Shown here: in pieces, positions 1 to 6,520 of the stretch
How the letters are laid out: each line of letters opens with the position of its first letter
Position numbering within the stretch: position 1 is the stretch's first letter
Assembly (NCBI GenBank): GCA_023257515.1
Contig: JALRCA010000037.1
Location: 1 to 33,861 of the forward strand
DNA from: Aeromicrobium sp.
Lineage (GTDB): Bacteria; Actinomycetota; Actinomycetes; Propionibacteriales; Nocardioidaceae
Reading direction: 5' to 3'
DNA length: 33,861 bases
Notes under the pieces: generated by a model
Databases searched by the model: none
The model's input: the letters and a program-made list of their open reading frames with translations, nothing else
Told to the model about the DNA's origin: nothing
Made by a program: the position numbers and the translations under genes

Positions 1-28
1 CGCGCCGCCGTCTCGCGACGTGGAGGGT

Positions 29-104
29 TGGTGGAGCCTATCGGGATCGAACCGATGACCTCCTGAATGCAAATCAGGCGCTCTCCCAGCTGAGCTAAGG
101 CCCC
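29..104 (-). tRNA. tRNA-Ala (anticodon TGC), 16S-23S spacer type
   Basis: The minus strand folds into a complete cloverleaf. The seven-base-pair acceptor stem starts GGGGCCT and is closed by AGGCTCC, followed by discriminator A and an encoded CCA at 31-29. The anticodon loop TTTGCAT gives TGC, which reads Ala GCN codons. The mature tRNA without CCA is 32-104. It lies about 140 nt downstream of a 16S rRNA 3' end on the same strand, the usual place for tRNA-Ala in an rRNA operon spacer, so a 23S gene probably follows beyond the left edge. Confidence 0.95.
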
Positions 105-245
105 GCAAGGAACGCTTGACGCATTCCGCTCTGTTTCGAAGGGATATGAGGACGGCCTGGCCGCGTTGATGAAGCTCTGACTGAGCTTCTGCTAAGTGTT
201 CTCTGTAGTGGATTTGCAAGCAAATCCTCTGGTGAGAACATCCTT
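105..245 (-). other. 16S-23S internal transcribed spacer, upstream half
   Basis: This stretch lies between the 16S 3' terminus and tRNA-Ala, both read on the minus strand. It has no start-to-stop frame worth calling and is less GC-rich than its surroundings, as rRNA spacers usually are. It is called a spacer from its position only. Confidence 0.7.
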
Positions 246-267
246 AGAAAGGAGGTGATCCAGCCGC
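246..267 (-). rRNA. 16S rRNA 3' end (last ~22 nt only)
   Basis: The minus strand reads as the universal 16S terminus, with the anti-Shine-Dalgarno core GGATCACCTCCTTTCT preceded by GCGGCT. Sequence beyond 267 does not continue as 16S: the next bases should be complementary to the conserved AAGGTGC stretch but instead encode the end of MsrA. Only about 22 nt of the roughly 1,500-nt gene is present, so this is a truncated gene or an assembly chimera. Confidence 0.85.
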
Positions 268-368
268 TCTCGGAGTACTACTACGCCGAGGACTACCACC
301 AGCAGTACCTGGTCAAGAACCCCTTCGGCTACTGCCCCCTCCACGCCACCGGCGTGACGTACGCCTGA
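258..368 (+). pseudogene. msrA: msrA 3' fragment (peptide methionine sulfoxide reductase A)
   Basis: The frame ending at TGA 366-368 encodes 36 residues that include [12 protein letters not shown] and GYC, the C-terminal signature of MsrA, which reduces methionine-S-sulfoxide in proteins. In-frame similarity starts at codon 258 (I-Q-P-L), inside the 16S 3' end. The word GATCCAGCCGC is compatible with both genes and marks the junction. The N-terminal domain with the catalytic GCFW cysteine is missing, so this piece cannot work. The usual distal cysteine (GTGVSC in most family members) is replaced by GVTYA. Either an rRNA-msrA rearrangement or an assembly error fits. Confidence 0.8.
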
Positions 369-369
369 C

Positions 370-386
370 CCGGGGCGAACCGCCCC
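370..386 (+). terminator. GC-rich hairpin after msrA fragment
   Basis: CGGGGCG and CGCCCCG flank a short AAC loop directly after the msrA stop. It has no T-tract, which is common for actinobacterial terminators. It would end transcription of the intact msrA gene. Confidence 0.45.
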
Positions 387-399
387 GACCCACCCGATG

Positions 400-447
400 T
401 GTCGAGTTCGATCGCCATACGGCCCGCGGAAGCGATCGAACTCGACA
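400..447. repeat. Perfect 16-bp inverted repeat (REP-like)
   Basis: TGTCGAGTTCGATCGC at 400-415 is matched exactly by its reverse complement at 432-447 around a 16-nt GC-rich spacer. It sits between the msrA fragment and the convergent ArsR gene. It could be a bidirectional terminator, but perfect AT-containing arms with a long loop are more typical of a dispersed palindromic repeat. Confidence 0.75.
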
Positions 448-483
448 GATCGCGCTGGAGTGGCTCCTGATCCCCGGCCTGGG

Positions 484-807
484 TCAGAGCGCGCCGAGCA
501 CCGAGGGGACGACGCCGGGGAGGGCGTCCTCGAGGGCCTCGAGGCGCAGCTTCTGGTGCATGACGCCGTCGATGTAGATGCGCTCGGTGATGCCGGCCTC
601 GCGCAGGACCTTGAAGTGGTGGCTCGCGGTCGACTTGCTGATGTCCTCGTAGAGAGCCGAGCAGCGCACCGTGTGGTCCTGACCGGCGTCGAGGCGACGC
701 ACCATCTCCAGGCGCACCGGGTCCGACAACGCCTGCAGCACGTCGTGGACCGTCCCGACCGGCAATACGGCAGGCAGGTTGGACACGTGCGACGTTGCGT
801 GACCCAC
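484..807 (-). CDS. ArsR-family winged-helix transcriptional regulator
   Basis: A 107-residue protein of ArsR/SmtB type. It has an LSDPVRLEMVRRL helix near residue 27 and a recognition helix around residues 58-73 (KSTASHHFKVLREAGI). The metal-binding ELCVCDL motif of arsenic sensors is absent, and C49 is isolated, so it is probably a member that does not sense arsenic. The GTG start at 807 is chosen because GAGGAG lies six bases upstream; an ATG at 812 is out of frame. It is transcribed away from an MFS exporter, and the shared intergenic region holds a paired inverted repeat. The simplest reading is a local repressor of the exporter and itself. The ligand is unknown. Confidence 0.9.
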   Translation of the reverse strand: MGHATSHVSNLPAVLPVGTVHDVLQALSDPVRLEMVRRLDAGQDHTVRCSALYEDISKSTASHHFKVLREAGITERIYIDGVMHQKLRLEALEDALPGVVPSVLGAL

Positions 808-823
808 GTCATGCTCCTCACGA

Positions 824-878
824 GTTTGATGATCATCGAACCTGCCCTAGGCTGAGGCATGTTCGATCGTCATCAAAC
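824..878. promoter_or_regulatory. Paired operator between arsR-type gene and MFS gene
   Basis: The 18-mer GTTTGATGATCATCGAAC at 824-841 recurs inverted at 861-878 with 16 of 18 positions matching. Each arm is itself a near-palindrome (TTTGATGA/TCATCGAA), so two dimer sites are likely. The sites cover the divergent promoters of the ArsR regulator and the exporter, which suggests autoregulation and exporter repression. Confidence 0.75.
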
Positions 879-902
879 CTAGCACGGACGGAGATGGTCA
901 CC

Positions 903-2090
903 ATGGCCTCCAGCTCGCAGCAGAGGTGGGCCTACCCGGTGCTCATGGCGCTCGTCGTCGTGGCCCTCGGCACGTCCGGCGCGCCCGCACCCCTCTACGG
1001 GATCTACGCCCACGAGTGGGGCTTCGCCCCGCTGACCACGACGATCGTCTTCGCCGCCTACGCGGCCGCCGCCCTCGTCGCCGTGCTCGTGACGGGCGCC
1101 ATCTCCGACCGCTTCGGCCGCAAGCCGGTGCTGCTCAGCGCGCTCGCCCTGATCCTCGTCGGCCTGGTCGTGTTCATGACCGCCACGAACGTCGCGTCGC
1201 TGGTCGTCGCCCGCGTGCTCCACGGACTCGGCGTCGGCGCGGCCGTGGTCGCGACGACCGCCGCGCTGCTCGACCTGCGGCCCGACGACGGGCAGCGGAC
1301 CGGCAAGCGCACCGGGATCGCCTTCAACGTCGGCATCGCCACCGCGATCCTCGGCACGGCCGTCATCGCCGACGCCGGACCGGACCCGCTCGTGACCCCC
1401 TACGCCGTGCTGGCCGCGCTTGCCGCGGCGCTGTTCCTGGCTGTCCTCGCGATGCGTGAGACGCATCGCGACAACCGCACCACGACCCTGCACATCGCTA
1501 GGCCGCGTGTCCCGGCCTCGATCGCAGGTCACTTCCGGTTCTCGGCACTCGGCGTCATGGCCTCGTGGTCGGTGCTCGGCGTGTTCCTGTCGCTCTTCCC
1601 GTCCATCGCCGCGCGCGCCGTCCATGCGGAGCACGTGCTGTTCGGCGGAGCCGTCGTGGCCGCGTCGGCCGGCGCTGCGGCCCTGAGCCAGGCCGTCGGG
1701 GGCGGCTGGCCGGCCAAGCCGACCGCCGTGGCCGGCGACCTCGGCACCGGACTGTTCCTCGTCCTCGCGATCCCCGCGATCGACTCCGGCAACGGCTGGG
1801 CGATCGGTGCCGTCTCGGCGCTCCTGGGCTTCTTCTTCGGACTCGCGTTCGGCGGCTCCCTGCGCCACCTGACGCAGCACATCCCGGCCGCCCACCGCGG
1901 TGAGGTGATGTCGGCGTTCTACGTGCTGGCCTACACCGCGATGGCCGTGCCGACGCTGGTCGCCGGCTGGGCCGCGACCGTCTGGGCACCCGAGTCGATC
2001 TTCGCGCCGTTCATGATCGTGGTCGCAGCGGCGTGCGTCGCCGCCGGAGCCCTCGGCATGCGACGCGAGCGGGTGGCCGTCCCGGCCTGA
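903..2090 (+). CDS. MFS transporter (12-TM exporter)
   Basis: This encodes a 395-residue major facilitator. It has the loop 2-3 signature GAISDRFGRKPVL near residues 60-72 and about 12 hydrophobic segments along its length, so it is an inner-membrane antiporter, probably proton-driven. The ATG at 903 is preferred over ATG 894 because the GGAG at 890-893 has correct spacing to it. Frames extending upstream would run through the operator region. The gene is divergent from the ArsR-type regulator and is followed after 15 nt by a mug-like gene, perhaps in one transcript. It resembles drug and sugar efflux permeases. The substrate cannot be read from the sequence. Confidence 0.9.
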   Translation: MASSSQQRWAYPVLMALVVVALGTSGAPAPLYGIYAHEWGFAPLTTTIVFAAYAAAALVAVLVTGAISDRFGRKPVLLSALALILVGLVVFMTATNVASLVVARVLHGLGVGAAVVATTAALLDLRPDDGQRTGKRTGIAFNVGIATAILGTAVIADAGPDPLVTPYAVLAALAAALFLAVLAMRETHRDNRTTTLHIARPRVPASIAGHFRFSALGVMASWSVLGVFLSLFPSIAARAVHAEHVLFGGAVVAASAGAAALSQAVGGGWPAKPTAVAGDLGTGLFLVLAIPAIDSGNGWAIGAVSALLGFFFGLAFGGSLRHLTQHIPAAHRGEVMSAFYVLAYTAMAVPTLVAGWAATVWAPESIFAPFMIVVAAACVAAGALGMRRERVAVPA

Positions 2091-2105
2091 GGACATGATG
2101 GGGCG

Positions 2106-2648
2106 ATGAGCGAGCTCGCACCCGTCCCCGACCTCGTCGGCGACGACGTGCGCCTGCTCCTCGTCGGCATCAACCCGAGCATCCTGAGCAGTCGCACCGG
2201 CCTGCACTTCGCGCACCCCGGCAACCGGTTCTACCCGGCGCTCGCCCGTGCCGGGATCATCGCTCCCGACGACGTCGAGCCGGCACGCGCCGCCGACGCC
2301 CTGCGTGCCGCCGGCGTGGCGATCTCCAACCTCGCGCTGCGGCCCACGGCCAAGGCCAGCGAGCTCGGTCCCGCGGAGCTGCGCGGCGCCCCCGGCCGAC
2401 TACGGACCCTCGTCGACGACCTGGGGCCACGGGTGGTGGCCGTCGCCGGCATCACCGCGTACCGCACGGCCTTCGCCGACCGCACCGCCGCGTCCGGTCG
2501 GCAGCCGCACGACCTCGGCGCAGCGGAGCTCTGGGTCGTGCCGAACCCGAGCGGTCTCAACGCCCACGAGACGATCGACTCGCTCGCGGCGGCCTACGCC
2601 GAGGTCGCCAACCGAGCTGGCGTGCCGCGTTCGCCGAGGGCGAACTGA
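2106..2648 (+). CDS. mug: G/U mismatch-specific uracil-DNA glycosylase (Mug/TDG family)
   Basis: A 180-residue protein with both hallmark motifs of the Mug/TDG branch of uracil-DNA glycosylases. Motif A is GINPS at residues 21-25, followed by HFAHPGNRFYPAL. Motif B is NPSGLNAH at residues 147-154, which inserts into the minor groove. The family removes uracil, or ethenocytosine and thymine in some members, from mismatches with guanine and starts base excision repair. The Asn in GINPS is the catalytic residue of Mug. The length is close to that of E. coli Mug. It starts 15 nt after the MFS stop and may be cotranscribed. A repair role for the pair is not implied. Confidence 0.93.
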   Translation: MSELAPVPDLVGDDVRLLLVGINPSILSSRTGLHFAHPGNRFYPALARAGIIAPDDVEPARAADALRAAGVAISNLALRPTAKASELGPAELRGAPGRLRTLVDDLGPRVVAVAGITAYRTAFADRTAASGRQPHDLGAAELWVVPNPSGLNAHETIDSLAAAYAEVANRAGVPRSPRAN

Positions 2649-2666
2649 ATCAGCTCCCTCAAGGGA

Positions 2667-2687
2667 ATTGAGTCGACTACTATCAAG
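2667..2687 (+). promoter_or_regulatory. HAIR-like element (HspR box) upstream of hsp20
   Basis: ATTGAGT at 2667-2673, a 7-nt spacer, then TATCAAG at 2681-2687 match the HspR consensus CTTGAGT-N7-ACTCAAG at 11 of 14 positions. An additional CTCAA/TTGAG inverted pair lies at 2658-2672. It is 55 nt upstream of the small heat-shock gene, so heat-inducible derepression by HspR is a reasonable inference. Confidence 0.6.
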
Positions 2688-2741
2688 GTTGACCATGATG
2701 AGCCGGGAACACCGGCACCACGTGCAACAAAGGAGTCCATC

Positions 2742-3215
2742 ATGAGCAACAACCTCTCCCTCTTCACCCGCCGCGACCCGTTCGCCGAGTTCGACTCTCT
2801 CGTGCGCACCGCGTTCGGACCGGCCGGCTCGTCGACCGCGACGCCCGTCAGCCGTCGACTCGACTTCACCCCCGCCGTCGAGACCGTCCGCGACGGTGAC
2901 GACGTGGTGGTCCGCGTCGAGCTCCCCGGCGTCGACGTCAGCAACGACGTCGGCGTCGAGGTCGTCGAGAACCGGCTCGTCATCAAGGGCGAGCGCCGCG
3001 ACACCCGCCAGGACGAGGCGGCCGAGGACGGTCGGACGCGTCGGATCAGCGAGATCCGCTACGGCTCGTTCGAGCGCACGTTCGGCCTGCCGGGTCACGT
3101 CGCCGCCGACGCCGTCAGCGCGTCGTACGACGCCGGCATCCTGACGGTCCGCGTCGCGGGCGTCCACGCCGGCTCGGAGCCGACGCGCATCGCGATCAGC
3201 ACCGACCCATCGTGA
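2742..3215 (+). CDS. Hsp20/alpha-crystallin small heat-shock protein
   Basis: A 157-residue ATP-independent holdase. A short N-terminal arm (RRDPFAEFDSLV) precedes the alpha-crystallin domain at about residues 45-150. The domain contains VRVELPGVDV, ENRLVIKGERR, the FERTFGLP segment and YDAGILTVRV, which corresponds to the A-x-x-x-n-G-v-L consensus. The family forms oligomers that bind unfolding proteins under stress. The start has AAAGGAG eight bases upstream. A HAIR-like HspR site precedes the gene and a strong hairpin follows it, so it appears monocistronic and heat regulated. Confidence 0.95.
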   Translation: MSNNLSLFTRRDPFAEFDSLVRTAFGPAGSSTATPVSRRLDFTPAVETVRDGDDVVVRVELPGVDVSNDVGVEVVENRLVIKGERRDTRQDEAAEDGRTRRISEIRYGSFERTFGLPGHVAADAVSASYDAGILTVRVAGVHAGSEPTRIAISTDPS

Positions 3216-3242
3216 TAGGCCCAGCCTGACGCAGCAACGACC

Positions 3243-3273
3243 GAGGGCCCCGGGACTCGTCCCGGGGCCCCTC
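3243..3273. terminator. Bidirectional terminator between hsp20 and SDR gene
   Basis: GCCCCGGGAC at 3247-3256 pairs perfectly with GTCCCGGGGC at 3259-3268 and extends outward through GAGG/CCTC with one bulge. It lies between two convergent genes and can serve both. Confidence 0.8.
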
Positions 3274-3282
3274 GTCGCGTGC

Positions 3283-4101
3283 TCAGAGACCGGTGCGACC
3301 CGCGAAGCGTGCGACGAGAGGCTGGTAGGCACTGCCCGCGACCCGCACGATCTTGTCGAGGACCCATGCGTCGGAGCCGATGAGCACCTTGGCCTTGCCC
3401 TTCTCGACGCCGTCGAGGATCACGTCGGCCGCCCTGGCCGGCGAGGTCCGCGCCATCTTGTCGAAGGACGAGGCCAGCCGGTCGTGGTCGCGGCCGGCGG
3501 CCTGGTCGGCGTTGCGCGCGATGTTGGTCTTGATGCCGCCGGGGTGGACGCACGTGACCTTGACCGGGTCGCCGCTCACCCGCATCTCCATCGCGAGGGC
3601 CTCGGTGAAACCACGGACGGCGAACTTCGCCGCGTTGTAGGCACCCTGCGTCGGCACCGAGAAGAGGCCGAAGACGCTCGAGATGTTGACGACGTGCCCG
3701 TCACCGGACGCGACGAGGTGCGGCAGGAACTCCTTGGTGCCGTGGACGACGCCCCAGAAGTCGACGTCCATGACGCGCTCGAGATCCTTGTAGCCCTCCT
3801 CGAGCGTGGTGCCCGTGAACGCGATCCCGGCGTTGTTGAAGACGAGGTTGACCTTGCCGAAGTGCTCGACGACGTCGGAGGCGTACTGGGCGACGAGCTC
3901 ACGCTGGGCTACGTCGAGGACGTCGACCTTGACGGTGCCGCCGAGGGAGCGGAGGCGATCAGCCGTCTGCTCCAGGCCGGTTGCGTCGACGTCGCTGATC
4001 GCGACGCTCGCGCCGCGGTGGACGAGCTCGAGGGCCAGGGCCCGCCCGATGCCCGAGGCGGCGCCCGTGACGACCGCGACCTTGCCGCTGTAGTGACCCA
4101 T
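3283..4101 (-). CDS. Short-chain dehydrogenase/reductase
   Basis: A 272-residue classical SDR. It has a Rossmann nucleotide site TGAASGIG at residues 12-19, NNAG at 89-92, and catalytic Ser142, Tyr155 and Lys159 in a YNAAK context. Asp37-Val38 after strand beta-2 suggests NAD(H) preference, which is an inference. The C-terminal segment (VLIGSDAWVLDKIVRVAG) resembles actinobacterial SDRs acting on lipid or steroid-like substrates. The ATG at 4101 has GAGAGG upstream. A perfect 7-bp-arm palindrome lies 18 nt upstream, typical of a TetR operator, but no TetR gene is adjacent. The physiological substrate is unknown. Confidence 0.9.
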   Translation of the reverse strand: MGHYSGKVAVVTGAASGIGRALALELVHRGASVAISDVDATGLEQTADRLRSLGGTVKVDVLDVAQRELVAQYASDVVEHFGKVNLVFNNAGIAFTGTTLEEGYKDLERVMDVDFWGVVHGTKEFLPHLVASGDGHVVNISSVFGLFSVPTQGAYNAAKFAVRGFTEALAMEMRVSGDPVKVTCVHPGGIKTNIARNADQAAGRDHDRLASSFDKMARTSPARAADVILDGVEKGKAKVLIGSDAWVLDKIVRVAGSAYQPLVARFAGRTGL

Positions 4102-4119
4102 GCTGCTGCCTCTCGTTCG

Positions 4120-4134
4120 GATACCGTCGGTATC
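4120..4134. promoter_or_regulatory. TetR-type operator palindrome upstream of SDR
   Basis: GATACCG-T-CGGTATC is a perfect palindrome with 7-bp arms. On the minus strand it sits just downstream of a -10-like TACTGT (4144-4149) and upstream of the Shine-Dalgarno of the SDR gene, a classic repressor position. The cognate regulator is not next to it. Confidence 0.6.
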
Positions 4135-4184
4135 TCGTTGGAGACAGTAGCGTATCGACCCAGGTCAGGGAAGGACCGAGGACG

Positions 4185-5081
4185 TCATACGCGGCGACGA
4201 CGAGGCTTCAGCGGCGTCTGCGGCAGCGGCGGCGCGGGGATGACCTGATCGCCGTGCCCCTCGACGTGACCGAACCGCTCCGCGGCGGCCTCCCACTCGC
4301 GGCGCGCGTCCTCGATGTCCTCGTGCGAGCGTCCGATGAAGTTCCACCACATGACGAGCTCCTCGTCGAAGGGCTCGCCGCCGATCAGCAGCACGGTCGT
4401 CGGACGCTCGACCAGCACCTCGACGACGTCGCGCCCGGGCTGCAGGTACTGCAGCTGACGGTGCTCGACGCGGGTTCCCTCGGACTCGAACGGCCCGTCG
4501 ACCGCCAGCAGCCCGTGCTCGAAGTCCGCGCGGACGGGCACCTGCGAGCGCCCCGGCTCGAGCCGCAGCTGCGCGCCGACGAGCGGCGAGTAGGTGCGTG
4601 CGGGTGATGTGGCCCCCGCCAGCTCGCCGACGAGCACGATCGCCTCCCAAAGATCTCCCGAGACACGCGGCAGATCGGGCAGGTGCTCGAAGTCGGCTGG
4701 GACGAACCGCGACTCCTGGGGCAGCGCGACCCACAGCTGGATGCCGTGCATCGGGGCGTCGGGATCGCCGACCGAGAACTCCGAGTGCGAGACGCCGTCG
4801 CCCGAGGTCATGAGGTTCAGCTCGGCGGGGCGCAGCACCACGTCGCTGCCGAGGCTGTCGCGATGGCGGATGTCGCCCTCGATCGGCCAGGTGACCGTCT
4901 GCAGACCCGTGTGCGGGTGTGGCAGGACGTTCATCGACTCGGTCGTCGGACCGAAGTGGTCGACGAAGCACCAGGCGCCGATCGTCGGCAGGTCGCGATG
5001 CGGCAGGGTCCGGTGGACGGTCAGGGCGCGGAGGCCGCCGAGCGGCACCTCGCGGGCGTCGAGGACGCGGTCGTCGGCCAT
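4185..5081 (-). CDS. Pirin family protein
   Basis: A 298-residue bicupin. The N-terminal cupin carries the metal ligands His55 and His57 (in PHPHTGLQTVTW), and His99 and Glu101 (in GDGVSHSE), matching the iron-binding residues of human pirin. A second cupin with the C-terminal pirin motif (GGEPFDEELVMWWNFIG) follows. Bacterial pirins include quercetinases and regulators of central metabolism, so the reaction is not assignable. The ATG at 5081 is chosen because a -10-like TACCCT lies six bases upstream and there is no Shine-Dalgarno, which suggests a leaderless mRNA. An upstream extension would overlap the divergent GNAT gene. The C-terminus is rich in Pro and Arg. Confidence 0.92.
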   Translation of the reverse strand: MADDRVLDAREVPLGGLRALTVHRTLPHRDLPTIGAWCFVDHFGPTTESMNVLPHPHTGLQTVTWPIEGDIRHRDSLGSDVVLRPAELNLMTSGDGVSHSEFSVGDPDAPMHGIQLWVALPQESRFVPADFEHLPDLPRVSGDLWEAIVLVGELAGATSPARTYSPLVGAQLRLEPGRSQVPVRADFEHGLLAVDGPFESEGTRVEHRQLQYLQPGRDVVEVLVERPTTVLLIGGEPFDEELVMWWNFIGRSHEDIEDARREWEAAAERFGHVEGHGDQVIPAPPLPQTPLKPRRRRV

Positions 5082-5087
5082 GACGCC

Positions 5088-5111
5088 AGGGTACGGCGCG
5101 CGTCGTAGGGT
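5088..5111. promoter_or_regulatory. Divergent leaderless promoters (pirin / GNAT)
   Basis: TACCCT on the minus strand (5093-5088) is six bases from the pirin ATG. TAGGGT on the plus strand (5106-5111) is six bases from the GNAT GTG. Only 36 nt separate the two start codons and neither has a Shine-Dalgarno sequence, so both transcripts probably start at the first base of the start codon. Confidence 0.55.
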
Positions 5112-5117
5112 CGGGAC

Positions 5118-5615
5118 GTGAAGATCCCCGACCTCGCGCCCGGCGTCCGCCCGGCCCGACCGGACGACGTCCCGGCCGTCGCCGAGCTGATCCGGGCGTT
5201 GGCGGTGCACGAGCGTCAGCCGACCGCGGCGCGAGCCAGCGACGCACAGCTGACCGACGAGCTGTTCGGCGACGATCCGTCGGCGCACTGCCTCGTGGCG
5301 GAGCGGGCCGACAGCGTGGTCGGCATCGCCGTCTGGCACCGCACGTTCTCGACATGGACCGGCACCGCGGGCATCCACCTCGTCGACCTGTTCCTGCACC
5401 AGGACGCCCGCGGGTCGGGCCTGGGCCGGGGACTCATGGTCTCGCTCGCACGCATCGCGACGGCGAACGGCTGGGCGCGGCTCGAGTGGGACGTCTCCGA
5501 CTGGAACATGCCGTCGATCGCGTTCTACGACGCACTGGGTGGCCAGCCCGTCCCCGGCCTGATCGGCTATCGCCTGAGTGATGACTCGCTGCGAGCCGTC
5601 GCCGCCCTCGACTGA
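5118..5615 (+). CDS. GNAT family N-acetyltransferase, diamine-acetyltransferase-like
   Basis: A 165-residue GCN5-type acetyltransferase. The acetyl-CoA pyrophosphate-binding loop is RGSGLG at residues 98-103, preceded by beta-4 IHLVDLFL. The block EWDVSDWN at 123-130 followed by AFYDALGG resembles the C-terminal half of spermidine/spermine acetyltransferases (SSAT type). Polyamine or diamine acetylation is therefore the best guess from similarity, though small-amine substrates in general are possible. The GTG start sits six bases after a TAGGGT hexamer. It is divergent from the pirin gene with very short spacing, and no shared pathway is evident. Confidence 0.88.
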   Translation: MKIPDLAPGVRPARPDDVPAVAELIRALAVHERQPTAARASDAQLTDELFGDDPSAHCLVAERADSVVGIAVWHRTFSTWTGTAGIHLVDLFLHQDARGSGLGRGLMVSLARIATANGWARLEWDVSDWNMPSIAFYDALGGQPVPGLIGYRLSDDSLRAVAALD

Positions 5616-5620
5616 CCGGC

Positions 5621-5709
5621 CCCTTCGACGAGCTCAGGGGCCTTGAGCTCGACCCACCCATCGGACCCCGATCTCGACCCACCCCTCGGACCCTGAGCTT
5701 GTCGAAGGG
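5621..5709. repeat. REP-like inverted repeat pair enclosing a tandem duplication
   Basis: CCCTTCGACGAGCTCAGGG at 5621-5639 is the inverse of 5691-5709 with 18 of 19 matches. The motif CCCTTCGACAAGCTCAGGG is a well-known dispersed palindrome of many high-GC bacterial genomes. Between the arms, a 21-nt unit (CTCGACCCACCC...) occurs at 5648-5668 and 5673-5693 with one mismatch and a 25-nt period. The element separates the convergent GNAT and phosphatase genes and may also terminate them. Confidence 0.8.
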
Positions 5710-5730
5710 TCAAGGACGCGAGGTCAAGGG

Positions 5731-6411
5731 TCACGCGAGCATCGAGTCGTGCAGGCGCTGCAGCGTGGCCTCGGAACCGCCGGAGTCGAGGAACCATCGC
5801 TGCGCGCCGCCGTCGACGGCGTCCCAGCGGTCGAGGACGAGCTCGATCGCCTCGGTGGGCGTATCGAAGAAGGAGGGCGGCACCGGACCGTGACGATCGT
5901 CGCGCCGCAGGCGCAGGTCGATCGCCTCGCGGGCGCGCTCCGTGAGCAGGTAGTCGTGGACGACGTCGTCGCGGTCGACCCCCAGGAGGCGCAGGACGAG
6001 CGCGACCGAGACGCCCGTGCGGTCCTTGCCCGCGGCACAGTGCACGAGCGCCGGACCGTCGACGGCAGCGATCTCGTCGACGACGCGGACGAGCAGGTGG
6101 GACGCGTCGTCGAGCACCAGTCCGTACAGCGCCGGCAGCGACTCGGCCCAGCCTCTCTCAGGGCGCAGCGCCGAGAGCAGCGGCAGGTTGACGTGCCGGT
6201 CCACGCGCGCGTGCAGCGGATGTCGACCGCCCTCGATCTCGGGCGCCGATCGCAGGTCGATGACCACCGACGGGGGCCACGCGATCTCGTCCGGCACCAG
6301 GTCGTCGGCGAACGGCAGCGCGCTGCGCAGGAGACGCCCCTGGCTCACGCGTCGGCCACCCGCGCCCAGCACGCCGCCGACGTCCCGCAGGTTCGGCAGC
6401 TCGGTGGGCAT
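5731..6411 (-). CDS. Tyrosine-protein phosphatase (PtpB-like)
   Basis: A 226-residue phosphatase of the Y_phosphatase3/PtpB type. The N-terminus (NLRDVGG) is the usual family opening. The P-loop is HCAAGKDRTG, with nucleophile Cys125 and phosphate-binding Arg131. The Lys-Asp inside the loop is typical of the lipid- and tyrosine-phosphatase branch that includes Mycobacterium tuberculosis PtpB. Asp52 in VIDLRS may act as general acid. No signal peptide is seen, so it is cytoplasmic or secreted by a non-classical route. The ATG at 6411 has TAGGCT six bases upstream and no Shine-Dalgarno, so it looks leaderless. It converges on the GNAT gene across a REP-like element. Confidence 0.9.
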   Translation of the reverse strand: MPTELPNLRDVGGVLGAGGRRVSQGRLLRSALPFADDLVPDEIAWPPSVVIDLRSAPEIEGGRHPLHARVDRHVNLPLLSALRPERGWAESLPALYGLVLDDASHLLVRVVDEIAAVDGPALVHCAAGKDRTGVSVALVLRLLGVDRDDVVHDYLLTERAREAIDLRLRRDDRHGPVPPSFFDTPTEAIELVLDRWDAVDGGAQRWFLDSGGSEATLQRLHDSMLA

Positions 6412-6417
6412 GCGGTG

Positions 6418-6423
6418 AGCCTA
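6418..6423 (-). promoter_or_regulatory. -10 hexamer TAGGCT of leaderless phosphatase mRNA
   Basis: On the minus strand TAGGCT is followed by six bases and then the phosphatase ATG. No ribosome-binding sequence lies between. The same hexamer at the same spacing precedes the ppx-like gene at 32602. Confidence 0.5.
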
Positions 6424-6508
6424 GTCGTCGCCTCGGACACGGCCGAGACGCACGTCCACACGCCGCGCGCGCAGCGGGGCCAGAGCAGGTGTGAGGTGGG
6501 CCGCACCC

Positions 6509-6514
6509 TAAAAT
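6509..6514 (+). promoter_or_regulatory. -10 hexamer TAAAAT of leaderless SGNH gene
   Basis: TAAAAT, close to the consensus TATAAT, lies six bases before ATG 6521. There is no Shine-Dalgarno sequence, so the mRNA probably begins at the start codon. Confidence 0.6.
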
Positions 6515-6520
6515 GGACGT

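Noticed and set aside
879-2216. Long antisense frame opposite the MFS and mug genes
   Set aside because: High-GC shadow frame: composition is dominated by Arg, Gly and Asp/Glu without domains, and the opposite strand has clear transporter and glycosylase motifs.
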